A stretch of 57,500 nt of DNA from Prorocentrum cordatum. Taxonomy: Eukaryota > Sar > Dinophyceae > Prorocentrales > Prorocentraceae. Shown here one piece after another: positions 42,357 to 53,135 of the stretch (position 1 is its first letter; every line of letters starts with the position of its first letter). Location: NCBI GenBank assembly GCA_963575745.1, contig CAUYUJ010019277.1, positions 47,820 to 105,319 of the forward strand. Reading direction: 5' to 3'. The notes beneath the pieces are model-generated. The model did no database searches. It had not been told where the DNA came from and worked only from the letters and a program-made list of their open reading frames with translations. The translations under genes and the position numbers were made by a program.

Positions 42357-43680
42357 AAATTCGGAGAGATGTCGGACTCGGGCTCGCCTGATAGGGCCGT
42401 CAGGACAATGACGACACCAAATCTGAAATTTGACGCGCGCTCCCGCTGCAAACGTCTCACGGAAACTGGACCGCCAAAACTCGGGACGGGCCCGTGAGAA
42501 GACGTCGGCGCACCCGAGTTCCGGCGAACTCGACCCTTACGCTTTCCTCATAGGAATGAGTTTCGGAGGCTCAGGGCGTGTGGTCGTCTCGCGGCGTCGT
42601 GGCGTTCTTGCGGCGTGGGGTGTCTGGGAGGAGAGGGTGGGGCGGGGCGCGACGCAAGAGGTTGGGATAAGGCCAACTAGTTTCGCTCCCCCCCCCCACC
42701 GTGGCCGCTGCGTTGGGCAGACACGGGCATCGGTGCTGCAATGCCCATTTCGCCTCGGCGCCATCCTCCTCCTCCCCCATTTCCTCCTCCTCCTCCTCCT
42801 CCTCCTGCTCCTTCCCCTCCTCCTACTTCCCCTGCGCCCTCCACCCGCCTCGATCCTCACTCCCCATCTGCTTGCCCGGGGCCTGAAACGCTGCACAGTG
42901 GATGAGAGCAGTTGAGGCGACGCACCCTCATGCAGTTTTTTGGGGAAATGGGCCACGCGTCCCATCAATATGCAAGCTTCTACTCTACAGATGGAGGCGG
43001 TGGAGGAAGGGGAAGAATACGAGTTCGCCCTTCCCTGCCTGCGCCGAGCAGAGCATCCAAAAGAAACGGGTCTTGGAGATGCCCACGGGCTTTCCACAGG
43101 ACCGCTTCTTCGTCCAGCAAGATCCCCCTCTCCCCGAGGGCCCCTGGGGGTCCAGCGCAGGGCCAGAAACGCAGAGAACATGCGTGAAACCTACACGGGG
43201 ACGAAAAGCCCTTCGCCCTCCATTGGCGGTGCCCACAAGTGGTGGAGCGAGGGGGGGGGCCTTCCAAGAAGGCAGAAAGGGCTCCTCAGACGCCAAAGCC
43301 CCCTCAGAAGGCCCCCAGGGGCTGCCAGGAAGGCGTGTCGGAAGCCGGGCGGGCTTCTCAGAGGCCTCCCCTGCTTTCCAAGACGCCCCCCCCCCCCGCC
43401 TTCTTGGAAGCCCACCGCCCTCGCGGCACCACCTTTTACTGGCGCCGCCAGCTTCGCCCTCCAGCCTCATCCTGAACCCTCCGGCCCCGGGGCTCAGACG
43501 GGGAGCCCTTCGCCCCCAGCCGGCTGCTCCCGAGCACGACGAGGAGCCAGGACAGGGACAACACCGGACAGTGATGAATCGGGGATCTCTGAAATCTGGC
43601 GGCTCTGGAGGATGTATCGGGCGCCGCGGCCTTCTCAGAAGTGTTCCGGAGCGCTCTGAGAACGAGCGTTCCTCCTCGTA
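42357..43680. other. No gene recognised
   Basis: A TCC tract lies at about 42763-42845. CTTCCAAGAAGGC/CCTCAGAAGGC palindromic repeats lie at 43258-43400. At 43643-43658 GTTCCGGAGCGCTCTG is shared with 50448-50463 across LINE C. Confidence 0.4.
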
Positions 43681-43756
43681 GGAGGAGGAGGAGGAGGAGG
43701 AGGAGGAGGAGGAGGAGGAGGAGGAGGAGGAGGAGGAGGAGGAGGAGGAGGAGAAG
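43681..43756. repeat. GGA tract at the 3' end of LINE C
   Basis: A pure GGA run of about 75 bp directly follows the element's repeat tail. A matching GGA run borders the other end at 50363-50430, so LINE C lies within one microsatellite or created it. Confidence 0.85.
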
Positions 43757-43779
43757 GATAAGATAAGATAAGATAAGAC
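43757..43779 (-). repeat. LINE C 3' tail of CTTAT repeats
   Basis: On the element strand the end reads four to five CTTAT units before CCTTCTCC. LINE A ends in a different short repeat in the same setting. Confidence 0.7.
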
Positions 43780-43976
43780 AAGCGCCGAGGAGGCGGGCGG
43801 ACCAGGCTTCAGCCAACACAATGGGTTCCAGCGGGTGGCGCTTAGGGTCTTTTCAGCCCATACCCATTAACCACTTCCGCCACCAGCTGGACCCCGAGAC
43901 GGCACCAGACGCAACGAACATGTCACGAATTTCGGTGCCACCACCTGCATCCACAATTCAGGACGCAACGAAAATG

Positions 43977-45524
43977 TCACGAATTTCGGTGCCCATGCGG
44001 ACCCCGAGACTCGCTTGCGAACTCTCTGGTGGAGCTCGCTCGAGAGGCCAACTCCTTCTGACGAATTCGCTCGTGGAGGGCGGCCATTCGAGCTTCAAAA
44101 GGGTAACTTGCATCAGGATTCAACCTCACAGAAACGCTGGTGGTTTCAACCGCTGGTGCACTTGCTGTCCGTGCCACGCGGTCCAGAGGAAGAACCGACA
44201 AAATCTGTTTGGCGAGCCCCTTGTGGGGGCCCACTCCTTTCCGAAGATTTCTCAAAACCTCGGCTCCCTTGGAAGTTGGGTGGGTGCACGGGCTGCGGAG
44301 CTTCTGCTTCCGTCTCTGCTGGGCCCACGCACCACACAACACGCACACGAAGACTGGCTTATCGCTCTGCTCAGACGGAGCGGAGCACCTACTACCAGAC
44401 TGATGAACAGCGACAAGCTGATGACCCATGGGGGAGCGGAGGTACGCTCGGAGGAAGTCAGGAGTCCCCCAGCACCCCGTCAGGGGTCTGTCCTGGGAGT
44501 CCTGAAGAACAGTTAGGCACGCACGACACTGGGTCCCTAAAGAGGTGGAGCACCAGTCATGCCACCCTTCTTTTCGAACGTTCCTCTGCCTACGAAATAC
44601 TGGAAGACGCTGCCATCGTTCTTCCTGCTCATACAGGGGCAAGACGGCAGTAGCAGGCTTAACAAGCCGAGCAGTGTCCGTCTCAGAGCTCTCGAGGGCC
44701 TCAACACACTCCGGAGAAGGCTTTGGGTGGAACTGCACGGCGCGCTTAGCATATGCATCTGCTACAGCATTCGCATCTGTCAGGCGGCGCTCGACTGGAC
44801 CTAGCTTTTCATACTCAGAACCCGACCTATGCGCCTTCACATGATTGACAGCTCGAATGTGGTCCTTTCCTCGGAGGCTGTTCCCAAATACCTGCACGCA
44901 CGAGTACATGCTCTTCGCAAGGGCCTGCTCAATGCGAGTTTTTTGACCAGCTCGCACCGCGCCCATGAAATCAAGATGGAGGTCTGCCCGACGATCTGCC
45001 ACTTGACCTGCGAATGCCATTCCAAGAAATTCAGCCATAGCGGAGCTCTGGGGCATGGCGGCCGGCACCGTGCCAAAGAGCACAAGCAGCGGGGTGCTCG
45101 AGGCAGGATCCAACAGCACCACGGCCCACCCCGCCCGCCGAAGCTCCAGCAGCGCCGGCTTGCTGGCAGAGCCGTCGGCGGCCAGCTCGATCGACGCGGC
45201 GTCGGGGCAGGAGTGGTTAACCATCTCCTCCGCCTCGATGTCGACCAGCTGCCCATCGGCATCAGCAATTCGCGCCTCGTGCCCGGGAGCGAGCGGCGGC
45301 AGGTCAGCATCCGCATACTCAAAGCAGCCCTGGAGGAGGAGGGAGTGCTCGAGCTCGCAGTCAGCGCCGCGCTGGATGAAGCTCTCGGGGACCTCGGACT
45401 CGGCCCTGGCCTGCACCACCTCCTGCTTCGTGCACGTGTACAGGCGGTGCTGCAGGGTGTCGGTCTGGCCGCAGTCGCACTTCCCGTTGGTCTCGTAACC
45501 GCGCAGCCGAGCGCGTTCACGAGT
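43977..45524 (-). pseudogene. LINE C ORF2, zinc knuckle, RNase H and C-terminal zinc motifs
   Basis: Immediately after an in-frame TAG the frame reads RLRGYETNGKCDCG, then QHRLYTC, the zinc knuckle shared with LINEs A and B. RNase H has ELAADGSASKP, AMAEFLGMAFA, VNHVKAHRSG and LTDANAVADAY. Two zinc motifs follow: CRAC with a later Cys, and MGHQLVAV followed by CVLCG. It shares a frame with the segment upstream of the stop. Confidence 0.82.
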
Positions 45525-46190
45525 CTAGCAGCCTCCACATGCCATGCTCTTCACTAAGAACTTCTGGTAGCACGTGTACTTGGTGCTTTTCGGCCGCACC
45601 AGCGGTCGCAGCAGGTCGAACGAGATCCTGGCCCCGAGCGGGCACTGCCACTTCTCCGCCAGTGCGAGCTCGTGCTGCCGCTGCAATGCGGCCGTCATGA
45701 GCACCTCGAGGACGCCAGGCGTCAGCTGCTCCAGTGGGATTGCAGCCCCGCGGTGGTCGCGCCATGTCGTGGGGGAATCCACCGTCCAGCCCACCCGGCG
45801 GACGCACAGGGCCGCGCGCTCCAGTGGCCCTCTGGAGGTCCGCCACTGCAGGTCGTTGAGCTCTCGTCTGCCGAGAGCCTGCTGCCACCAGGCACGGAGA
45901 GTCTCCAGCGATGCGAGCGCGCTCTCTGGACTGACGACCGCCACCCAGACCATCCGCGACCACTGAAGCGCCGGCGCCAGCGCCTGCCTGGCGGCGGGGT
46001 CCCCCTCGAGGACCAGCTTGGCGCCCGCCGAGACGCCCCCGTGGTACGGCTTAACGTACTTGCCGTGCTCCCGGCGCAGGGCGGAGAGCTCGGTGTCCGT
46101 CATGCCCGTAGGTGAGGCCAGGCCGTGCACCCACTCTGAACACCTTGCCCATGCGAGCATCCTTCTGCACTGGGAGCGCACGCTTGTAGC
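45525..46190 (-). pseudogene. LINE C ORF2, RT thumb/linker segment
   Basis: This segment includes MTDTELSALRREHGKYVKPY and ELNDLQWRTSRGPLERA, matching in position the long linker between RT and zinc knuckle in LINE B. It is joined to the RT frame by a shift near 46.1 kb and ends in the TAG at 45527-45525. Confidence 0.7.
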
Positions 46191-47470
46191 GGGCCAGCTT
46201 TTTTTGTCGAAGCCTGAAGCGCTGGAGGCGCCCCTTCTGCTTGGTTCGGACATGAGCAGACCCTCTCGAGCGACCTGCAGCAAAGTCCGTACCGAGGCAA
46301 TGGGTCGAACGCTTCGACGCCTCCTGAGGCACCTCCAGGCGCCGCGCTACTTCGTCAGCAAGCCCACTCACGCTGCCAACGATCGCTAGCTTGTCGTTGG
46401 TGGTCGCACCGAGTGCACGCGCAACCTGCTGGAACCCTCTGCCCGCAGCAACGCCAAGCTGAATCACCTCCTCCTTCGTCTTGCCTTCAACGCCGAGACA
46501 ACTGTCATCTATATAGCTCGAGAAGTCCACGTAAGAATGCAATGACACATATCGATCATATTCCTCAACTGCGTGCACCTTGATGCCGATGTCGGCATAG
46601 GCGTCTCCAGCTGGGAAGCCATAAAGCCCATGACGGGGTCGGGCTCCATGGTGCCGAAGGAGACGGATAATCCTCGGCGCATGCCAAGTGTTGAAGAGCA
46701 GCTTGACCACCGGAAGCGGAGCTCCATATCTCACGAACTTCGCTTTAACTGCAGCCAACTTAATGGTTTCGTAATATTTGGAATAGTCGGCGATGATGCT
46801 GAGGCTGAGTCGCCCATCCTGTGCACATGCTTCAGCCTGCGCCGTCACCTTCCACGCGCAATCTATTGCAGACTTCCCCGCTGCAGCACCCCAGTAAACA
46901 CGAGAGAGAAGATGCTGCGGATCCTGGAGGGCGTCACGTCGCAGTCGCTGCCAGACTCTGTACATCGCCGCGTATAGGACGATAAGCCTGTGCCCCCCCT
47001 GCGCCTTGGGGAGCATCGGCATCAGGATCCAAACCAGCTGCTTGGGAAGCATGCCGATGGATTCGCACGCCCCCCAGAGCATCCCCAAGGCCCCCAGCGC
47101 CTCATCAGAGAGGTGGGCCAGGTTGCGCGGATGCGTGCCGTCTAAGCTCGAGGACGTGGTCTCAGGGAAGGTCTTCGCAACTTCCCGAATCTGCTGCGGG
47201 GTCGCGCGAGGAAGCGACGACCTGTCGGGGATCCAGGCCCGCGGTGCTTGATCAGTGGCACGCCACAGCCGAGCATAAACATCCTCCATGTCAGCGACGA
47301 TGATGTGAGGGTTCGATGATGGCAATCCACCCGAGTCCAGGGCTACTTTAGGTTTTTGCCTAAGCCCGGGGCCAGTGCGTGGTTCATTGCTGGTTTTTGC
47401 CCCCCTGCCCGAGTCCGGGGCCATTGCAGGTGTTTGCCTTCGTGACAACCGTGGGGGCCTGCGCGTCCTC
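46051..47470 (-). pseudogene. LINE C ORF2, reverse transcriptase domain
   Basis: RT motifs visible are DGTHPRNLAHLSDEALGALG, PMLPKAQGGHRLIVLYAAMY, IIADYSKYYETIK (motif A Asp), YGFPAGD (motif B region) and SYIDDS (motif C Asp-Asp). Motif B departs from the LPGC form of LINEs A and B, so this is a divergent lineage. The N-terminal junction lies in a short internal repeat with T5 and C6 runs (47355-47430), a likely site of an indel. Confidence 0.82.
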
Positions 47471-48905
47471 GTACGCCGTGATGCGATGCATGCCCCGCGC
47501 ACCGCCAGAGCAGGCCTGTTGACACCAATCGCGCCATCGTTGCGCACTGTCCTTATCGGCAGCCTGGGCAGCAGCCTGTGCATCTTCATCGATCTCTTCC
47601 AAAAACTCTCGAACTCGAGCTGCCGAAAAGTTGCCCTCGAGCATGGTGCGCGCCTGCTGTGCGGTCGCGTCGAGCCTGGGGTTGATGCCCACACTCGCAT
47701 ACTGGCAGGTCTGGAAGCTCATGAGCTCGTCGGGCAGCCTGAGATCGCGCTCAGTAGGGCTACTCTCCTTGAGAAGGATGATGCCGGTCAGACCGCCCAC
47801 TAGCCACTTCCATCCTTCCGCGAGAGCCTGCAGGCCCTCAGCATCTTTCCCCTCGTACATGATATCAACCCACCGGGGCCGAAGCAGGCGCGCGAAGCCG
47901 TCGGTATGCTTCAGCGCGCCCCCTGTCACGTGCACGATCCTCCTGGCCGCCTTGGTGGCCCACCGGCCCCAGGCGAGGGTAAGGAAGCCCCGCGCCGCAT
48001 CAGCGTCCGCCTCCTTGGACATCGTGACAGCCTGCTGTGCGTACTTGGTCTCACAAGTCCAATCTTCATCGGGGATGAAGGGGCCTGCAATCGTGCTTGC
48101 AGCCAGCTTCGGCGCCACCGCGTAGGTGAGAATCTGGACCTTCTCACCCGTCGCCGCCAGCTGGAGGGTGACAGGGCGGTGGGGCTTCACAGCCCAGGCC
48201 ATGTCAGCGTCGACGCGCTGGAACAGCCGCAGGGCGGCTGCCGAGAGGCCGAAGTAGTCGATTGTGCTGCATGCACTCGCCGTCCTGCACGTGATGGCCT
48301 TTGGCGCGACCATCGTAAGGAGTGCCGCCGCAGGAAGCTGCACCGCCTCCAGCGCCGCCGCATCCATGTCCCAGTCGCCGCCGACGATGCAGGGCGACAC
48401 CTGGCCCGCCAGCGCCTGGCCCACAGCGCTCAGGATGGCGGCGTTCCTGACCGTCATGCCCTCCGAGCAGTGCAGGTACAGGTTGATGAGGTTCATGGGC
48501 GGCCAGCCTGGCGCGTCCAGCACGACGTGCAGCGCGCGCCGTGGACACAGGACAGAACGTCCTGGTGGGCGCCGCAGGCCGACGCTCGCCCTCGCAAACG
48601 CCGCGAGGCCGGCACTGGGAAGATGCCCAGCCGTAGCCTCGCCTGGCTCGACAATAACACTCCAGCCAGCACGCGCTGCCCAACTCGACAGCTCCTCAGC
48701 TTCCCAATCGTGGTAGCCGATCTCCTGCGCCATCACCACCAGCGCGCGAGTCATCTCAAGCCGTTTTTTCAAGGTCCGCTTCCCCTGATTGGCGTTGAAG
48801 GTCTCAAGCAACCTCACCTGCTGCGCCTCCGCGGGCACATCTGCGCCCTTGCTACGGCCTGCAGCAACAGGGAAACCACTCACTCGCGGCAGGTGGTGCT
48901 CAACA
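47384..48905 (-). pseudogene. LINE C ORF2, endonuclease domain
   Basis: The frame opens at the end of ORF1 in +1 and reads FNANQGKRTLKKRLE (Asn), VVMAQEIGYHDWE (Glu), CIVGGDWDMDAAALEA (Asp), STIDYFGLS (Asp) and VKPHRPVTLQL (His). This is the EEP endonuclease order, with GDWD in place of GDWN. No Met lies at the junction in this frame, which suggests frameshifting or loss of the start. Confidence 0.8.
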
Positions 48906-50336
48906 TCCCCGCCCCGTGCTGACACGGGAGCGTTTGTGTTTCTGAATGTCGTTGATGGCGGACAGGAGGTCCTCGCGAGAGAGCGGAGACTCGCCTCCCT
49001 GCTGAAGCTGATCCCACAACTTCTGGACGTCATCAGTGGTGAAGTCTTCAGCGGGGCGCTTGTCGCCATGCTGAGCCGCATCATCAGCGCCCCCAGCAGC
49101 AGCGCCCCCGGCAGCGGCAGCAGCAGCAGCAGGCGCGCCAGCAGACCCCTGGCCGGGCTGCGCGCCCGGCGGGGCGGCGGGCGGCGGCTCCGCGCCCATC
49201 TCGACGTCAGCCCGCTGATCGCGCAGCGTGGACTGCAGGTTGGTGTGGAGCAGCTTCTGCAACTTGCCGAAGTGCGCATTCGCCGCCACCTCCTTGACGA
49301 ACGCCGCCAGCTCGGGGTCGTTCCCCACGCCAGGGTCCTCCTGCACCTTCGCGAAGAAGTCCTCGGGGATGACAGGCTGCTGGGACGCCTGTGCGGCTGC
49401 CGCAGCCTCGCCACGCTGGCGCTGAAGCTCGGCCGCACTCGCCGCCGCCTCAGCAGACAGCGTCGCCACCTCGGCAGCCTTGGCTGCAATGGCTGCCTGC
49501 TTGCCCGCGATGTCACTCGCGAGCTGCTCCATCTTCGCTTCAAGAGTGGATAGTTCTTGTTTATGCCGGTCCAGCTGCCCTCTGCACTTCTCCAACTTTT
49601 GCTGGGCAGCGCGGTGGGCGGTAGCTGGTGGTCGGAGGGCTCGAAGCTGGGCCCTCTTGTCAGCCAGCTGGACCTTGAGCGTCTCGGTGGAGCCCTCCTC
49701 GCCGCACTCCGAGAGACTCTTGATGTACTGCTCAAGCGCCGTGCTCTGCTTCTGCAGGGCCGTGTTCTTGGGGTCGTTCGCGTCTTTAGAGGCATCAGCC
49801 TCCTCGTCTTGGTCTTTATCTTTTGGCCCGCCATCAACACCATCTTTCTTCTTTGCCTTAAGCTGCTGCGCCAGCTCCTCACACTTCGCTTGCAGATTTT
49901 TGAACTCGGTGCTCCATGGTGCAGGGCTGGCGTTGCCCATGCCGCTTCCACCGACGCGGCGGGATGGAGCCTTGGACTCCTCGGCCTGAGTAGCAGCCTT
50001 GCGGGCCCGTTGGATGACATGCATGGGCGCGGATGCCCCGCATCTGCACTTGACTCGGCATGCCCAGTTAGTCGATGTTCCGCATGAGGGGCACCCCCAG
50101 GTCGGCTTCTTGGGGCCGGGTAGCAGCGATCCTGCTCCAGGCGGCGCCATCGCGGCGAGTCTGGGGAACCACACGTCCAGACTCGGGCGGGCAGCGGCGC
50201 AGCTGATGCCCACAAGACAATCCAACACAGAAGTGCTCCAGCAGGAGCTCACAGTAAACTGGCTCCAGCAGGAGCTCACAAAATCACTGGGAGCAGTCCG
50301 CGGATCAGCGGTCTCCACGTTGCCGCTGGGCGACAT
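48900..50336 (-). CDS. LINE C ORF1 protein with RanBP2-type zinc finger
   Basis: 478 residues, starting 5 nt after the spliced leader (MSPSGNVETA). A second in-frame Met (63) starts MAPPGAG. A RanBP2-like zinc finger reads TWGCPSC....N......CRC (Trp80, Cys82, Cys85, Asn90, Cys97, Cys99). A long charged coiled coil follows (about residues 130-330), then an Ala-rich tract and a basic C-terminus (KHKRSR). It likely binds and packages element RNA. The frame is intact although ORF2 is broken. Confidence 0.78.
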   Translation of the reverse strand: MSPSGNVETADPRTAPSDFVSSCWSQFTVSSCWSTSVLDCLVGISCAAARPSLDVWFPRLAAMAPPGAGSLLPGPKKPTWGCPSCGTSTNWACRVKCRCGASAPMHVIQRARKAATQAEESKAPSRRVGGSGMGNASPAPWSTEFKNLQAKCEELAQQLKAKKKDGVDGGPKDKDQDEEADASKDANDPKNTALQKQSTALEQYIKSLSECGEEGSTETLKVQLADKRAQLRALRPPATAHRAAQQKLEKCRGQLDRHKQELSTLEAKMEQLASDIAGKQAAIAAKAAEVATLSAEAAASAAELQRQRGEAAAAAQASQQPVIPEDFFAKVQEDPGVGNDPELAAFVKEVAANAHFGKLQKLLHTNLQSTLRDQRADVEMGAEPPPAAPPGAQPGQGSAGAPAAAAAAAGGAAAGGADDAAQHGDKRPAEDFTTDDVQKLWDQLQQGGESPLSREDLLSAINDIQKHKRSRVSTGRGC

Positions 50337-50341
50337 GGAGT

Positions 50342-50362
50342 CTTGAGCCAAAATGGCTACGG
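50342..50362 (-). ncRNA. Genomic copy of the dinoflagellate spliced leader (relic)
   Basis: The 21 bases match the conserved leader (CCGTAGCC..TTTTGGCTCAAG) exactly. The leader is normally joined to mRNA by trans-splicing. Here it abuts ORF1 with no donor GT after it, so it is a retrotransposed relic and not an SL RNA gene. Confidence 0.9.
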
Positions 50363-51600
50363 CCGGAGGAGGAGAAGGAGGAGGAGCAGGAGGAGGAGGA
50401 GAAGGAGGAGGAGGAGGAGAAGGAGGAGCGTTCCAGAAGGCTCTGAGAGCGTTCCGGAGCGCTCTGGAACGATTCGTCCCTGCCCTAGTCCCCCCCCCCG
50501 ACCGAAGGGCGGGGACTGGGCCGCCGCCTGCCGTCGTGGTTGCCGAAGTGGGGGGCGCCGTTCCGTCCTCGTCCGGTCGCTCCCGCGCGCGCGCGCGGAC
50601 GCGGCGCCTGGTGCTCCTCCGTCCCTCGCCTCTGCCTCGCCCCTCTTCCTCGCCGCTGCGCCTCTTCCCCGCCCCCCTTCCTCGTCCGCCTTGCCCCTTC
50701 CCTGCCTCGTCCGTCTGGCCCCCCTCCCCTGCTTCGCCCGCCGCGCCCCTTCCCCACCTTCGCCCTCCCCCCCCTCCACCCTGCGCCACGCTCCTACTCC
50801 ACCTCCTCCCTCCTCCTCGCCCCTCGCTCGCGGTCGCCCTGCGGCTGCTGCTCCTATTCCTGATCCTGCTCCTGCTGCTCCTCCTGCTCCTTCTCCTCGT
50901 CCTCCTGCTCCTCCTCGTTCTGATCCTCCTTTTTCGCCTCCACCTTGTCCTCCTCCTCCTTCCTCCCTCTCTCTCTCTCTTCCTCTCTCTCTCTCTCTCT
51001 CTTTCTATCCCTCCCTCTCTCCATTTGTCTACCGCTATCATTTGACATTTCCCTATGTCTTTTCCCCCGTCTCTGTCCATATAGCTAAGCGTAGCATTCC
51101 CTTTGCTGGAATATTGACACATCTGTATTTCTCTCTCGCTCTCTCTCTCTGTGTTTCTCTTTCTCCCTCTCTCTCTATTCTGTCTCTCTCTCTCTCTTTC
51201 TCTCCCTCCATCTGCTGGGGCCAGCCGTGCCCTTGGCTCCTCCTGCTTGTTCCTTCCGCGTCTCAAGACAACGCTGCTTCTCACTCTCACGTGGAATCCG
51301 CTTGACAGCGCCTCTCCGGAGACCCCTCCAGACACACTATCAAGCAACATGTTTCTACCCGCGTCCAGCCGACCGACAAGGGGGGGCCTTCACGGGCCCT
51401 CAAGCAAGAAAGCGACCGACGCACATGCCGATTCAAACGCAGCTTTCGGAGGGGGAAGCGGGGGGGGGGGAGGGGAGACCACCGCAGCAACGCACCTCGG
51501 CCATTCGTGCGTGACGCCGCTGAGCCTAGCTCGGAGAACGCGACGCTGAGGAACGGCATGTAAACGAGGGGAGGACGAAGAGGTCAGCTAGCAGATACAA
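50363..51600. other. No gene; GGA, C-rich and CT repeats
   Basis: GGA repeats lie at 50363-50430 and inverted GCGTTCCGGAGCGCTCTGGA motifs at 50440-50470. Pyrimidine-rich sequence with CT runs follows at about 50966-51003 and 51130-51210. Frames here are repeat artefacts. Confidence 0.5.
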
Positions 51601-53135
51601 GAAGGGGTCACACACACCTCTCACACACGCATAAACACACACACATGCAAACACACAGCAACAGACACGCACAATCACACAACCGCACAACACACACAAA
51701 CACACACGCACACGAACAAACACACGCACGCACGCACACACAACCACACACAAACGCACTCACACACAAACACACACCCACGAACAATCAAACACACACA
51801 CACAAACACGCATACGCAAACGCACACGCACTCGCACACGCCCACAACCGCACACGCACACGCACACGCACACACACACACACGCAAACACATACACACA
51901 TGAAACACGCACAAACAACACACACATGCACACACACACGCACACGTTCACGCACACTCGCAAACACACAGACACGCGGACACACAGACACACAGACACC
52001 CATACACACATACAGACACACCTTTTGGCGCCGCGGCCTCGCGCGCAACGACGAGGCACAGCACAGAAGGAGACGAGAGAGAGCGGCGGACGCGCGGCTG
52101 GGCCTCCAGAAGAAGGGGCAACGATCCGCCCGAAATCATCGGCCGTGCCATACGCATACCCGGTTGTGGGCAGCGTGGGCGGGAAGGAAGACGAGGACGA
52201 ACCGAGAGGCCGACAGGCCAGTGCGACAGTAGGTGGAGCCAAGACGGGGTGAAGCGACGCCAGAAAACACGCGAGGACGAGATGCAAGGCAGGCCAGGGA
52301 GGCGGAGCTTGGGCCAAGCTGGCCAGGCGCGTAAGGACGAACGGACGCACAGACGGACGGACACGGGCATACCCACATACACACTCGCGCGCACGCGCAC
52401 GCGCCCGCGCCCGCGCACGCTCGAACGCACTCATCCACGCGCGCACACGCATACACAAACACACACACACACACACACGCCCACACACACACACACACAC
52501 ACACGCACGCACGCACGCACGCACGCACGCATGCACGCACGCACGCACGCACACGTACACACGTACACACACACACGCACACACCTACACACACACACGC
52601 ACGCACGCACGCACGCACGCACACAGAGACACCCACACACACTCACAGACACACGCACGCAAGCACGCACGCAAGAACGCAAGCACGCACGCACGCACGC
52701 ACGCATATACGCACGCACGTATACACGAACACACGCGCACAGACACACACACAGACACACACACAGACACACACACATACCCACACAGACCCACACAGAC
52801 ACACACACACACAGACCCACACAGAGACACACACACAGACACACACAGACACACATAGACACACACAGAACACACACAGACACACACAGACACACACAGA
52901 CACACACACAGACACACAATGACACACGAAGACACACAATGACACACGCAGACACACACAGACACACACACAGACCACAGACACAACACAACACATCACA
53001 GCACACCACACCAATACGCACCACAGCACAACACAACACAACCCACATCACACACAACACAACACACACACACACCACACACAACACACAACACACACAA
53101 ACACACACACGCACACACACACGCACGAAAACAGT
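51601..53135. repeat. CA/CG-rich alternating purine-pyrimidine tract of 1.5 kb
   Basis: Long CACACA, CACGCA and ACAGACAC runs with a non-repetitive break at about 52020-52370. Such alternation favours Z-DNA. Cys/Val and Thr/His frames are artefacts. Confidence 0.9.

Larger units (their letters stand above)
43757..50362 (-). mobile_element. LINE C, non-LTR retrotransposon starting with the spliced leader
   Basis: The 5' end is the dinoflagellate spliced leader (50362-50342). ORF1 starts 5 nt after it. ORF2 follows in the +1 frame and is broken by frameshifts near 47.4 and 46.1 kb and a TAG at 45527-45525. The 3' end is a short CTTAT repeat tail (43757-43779), then TCC repeats on the element strand. 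Full length is 6.6 kb. Confidence 0.88.

Noticed and set aside
50342-50362. A functional spliced-leader RNA gene
   Set aside because: The leader is not followed by a GT donor or an Sm-site intron part; it runs directly into LINE C ORF1.
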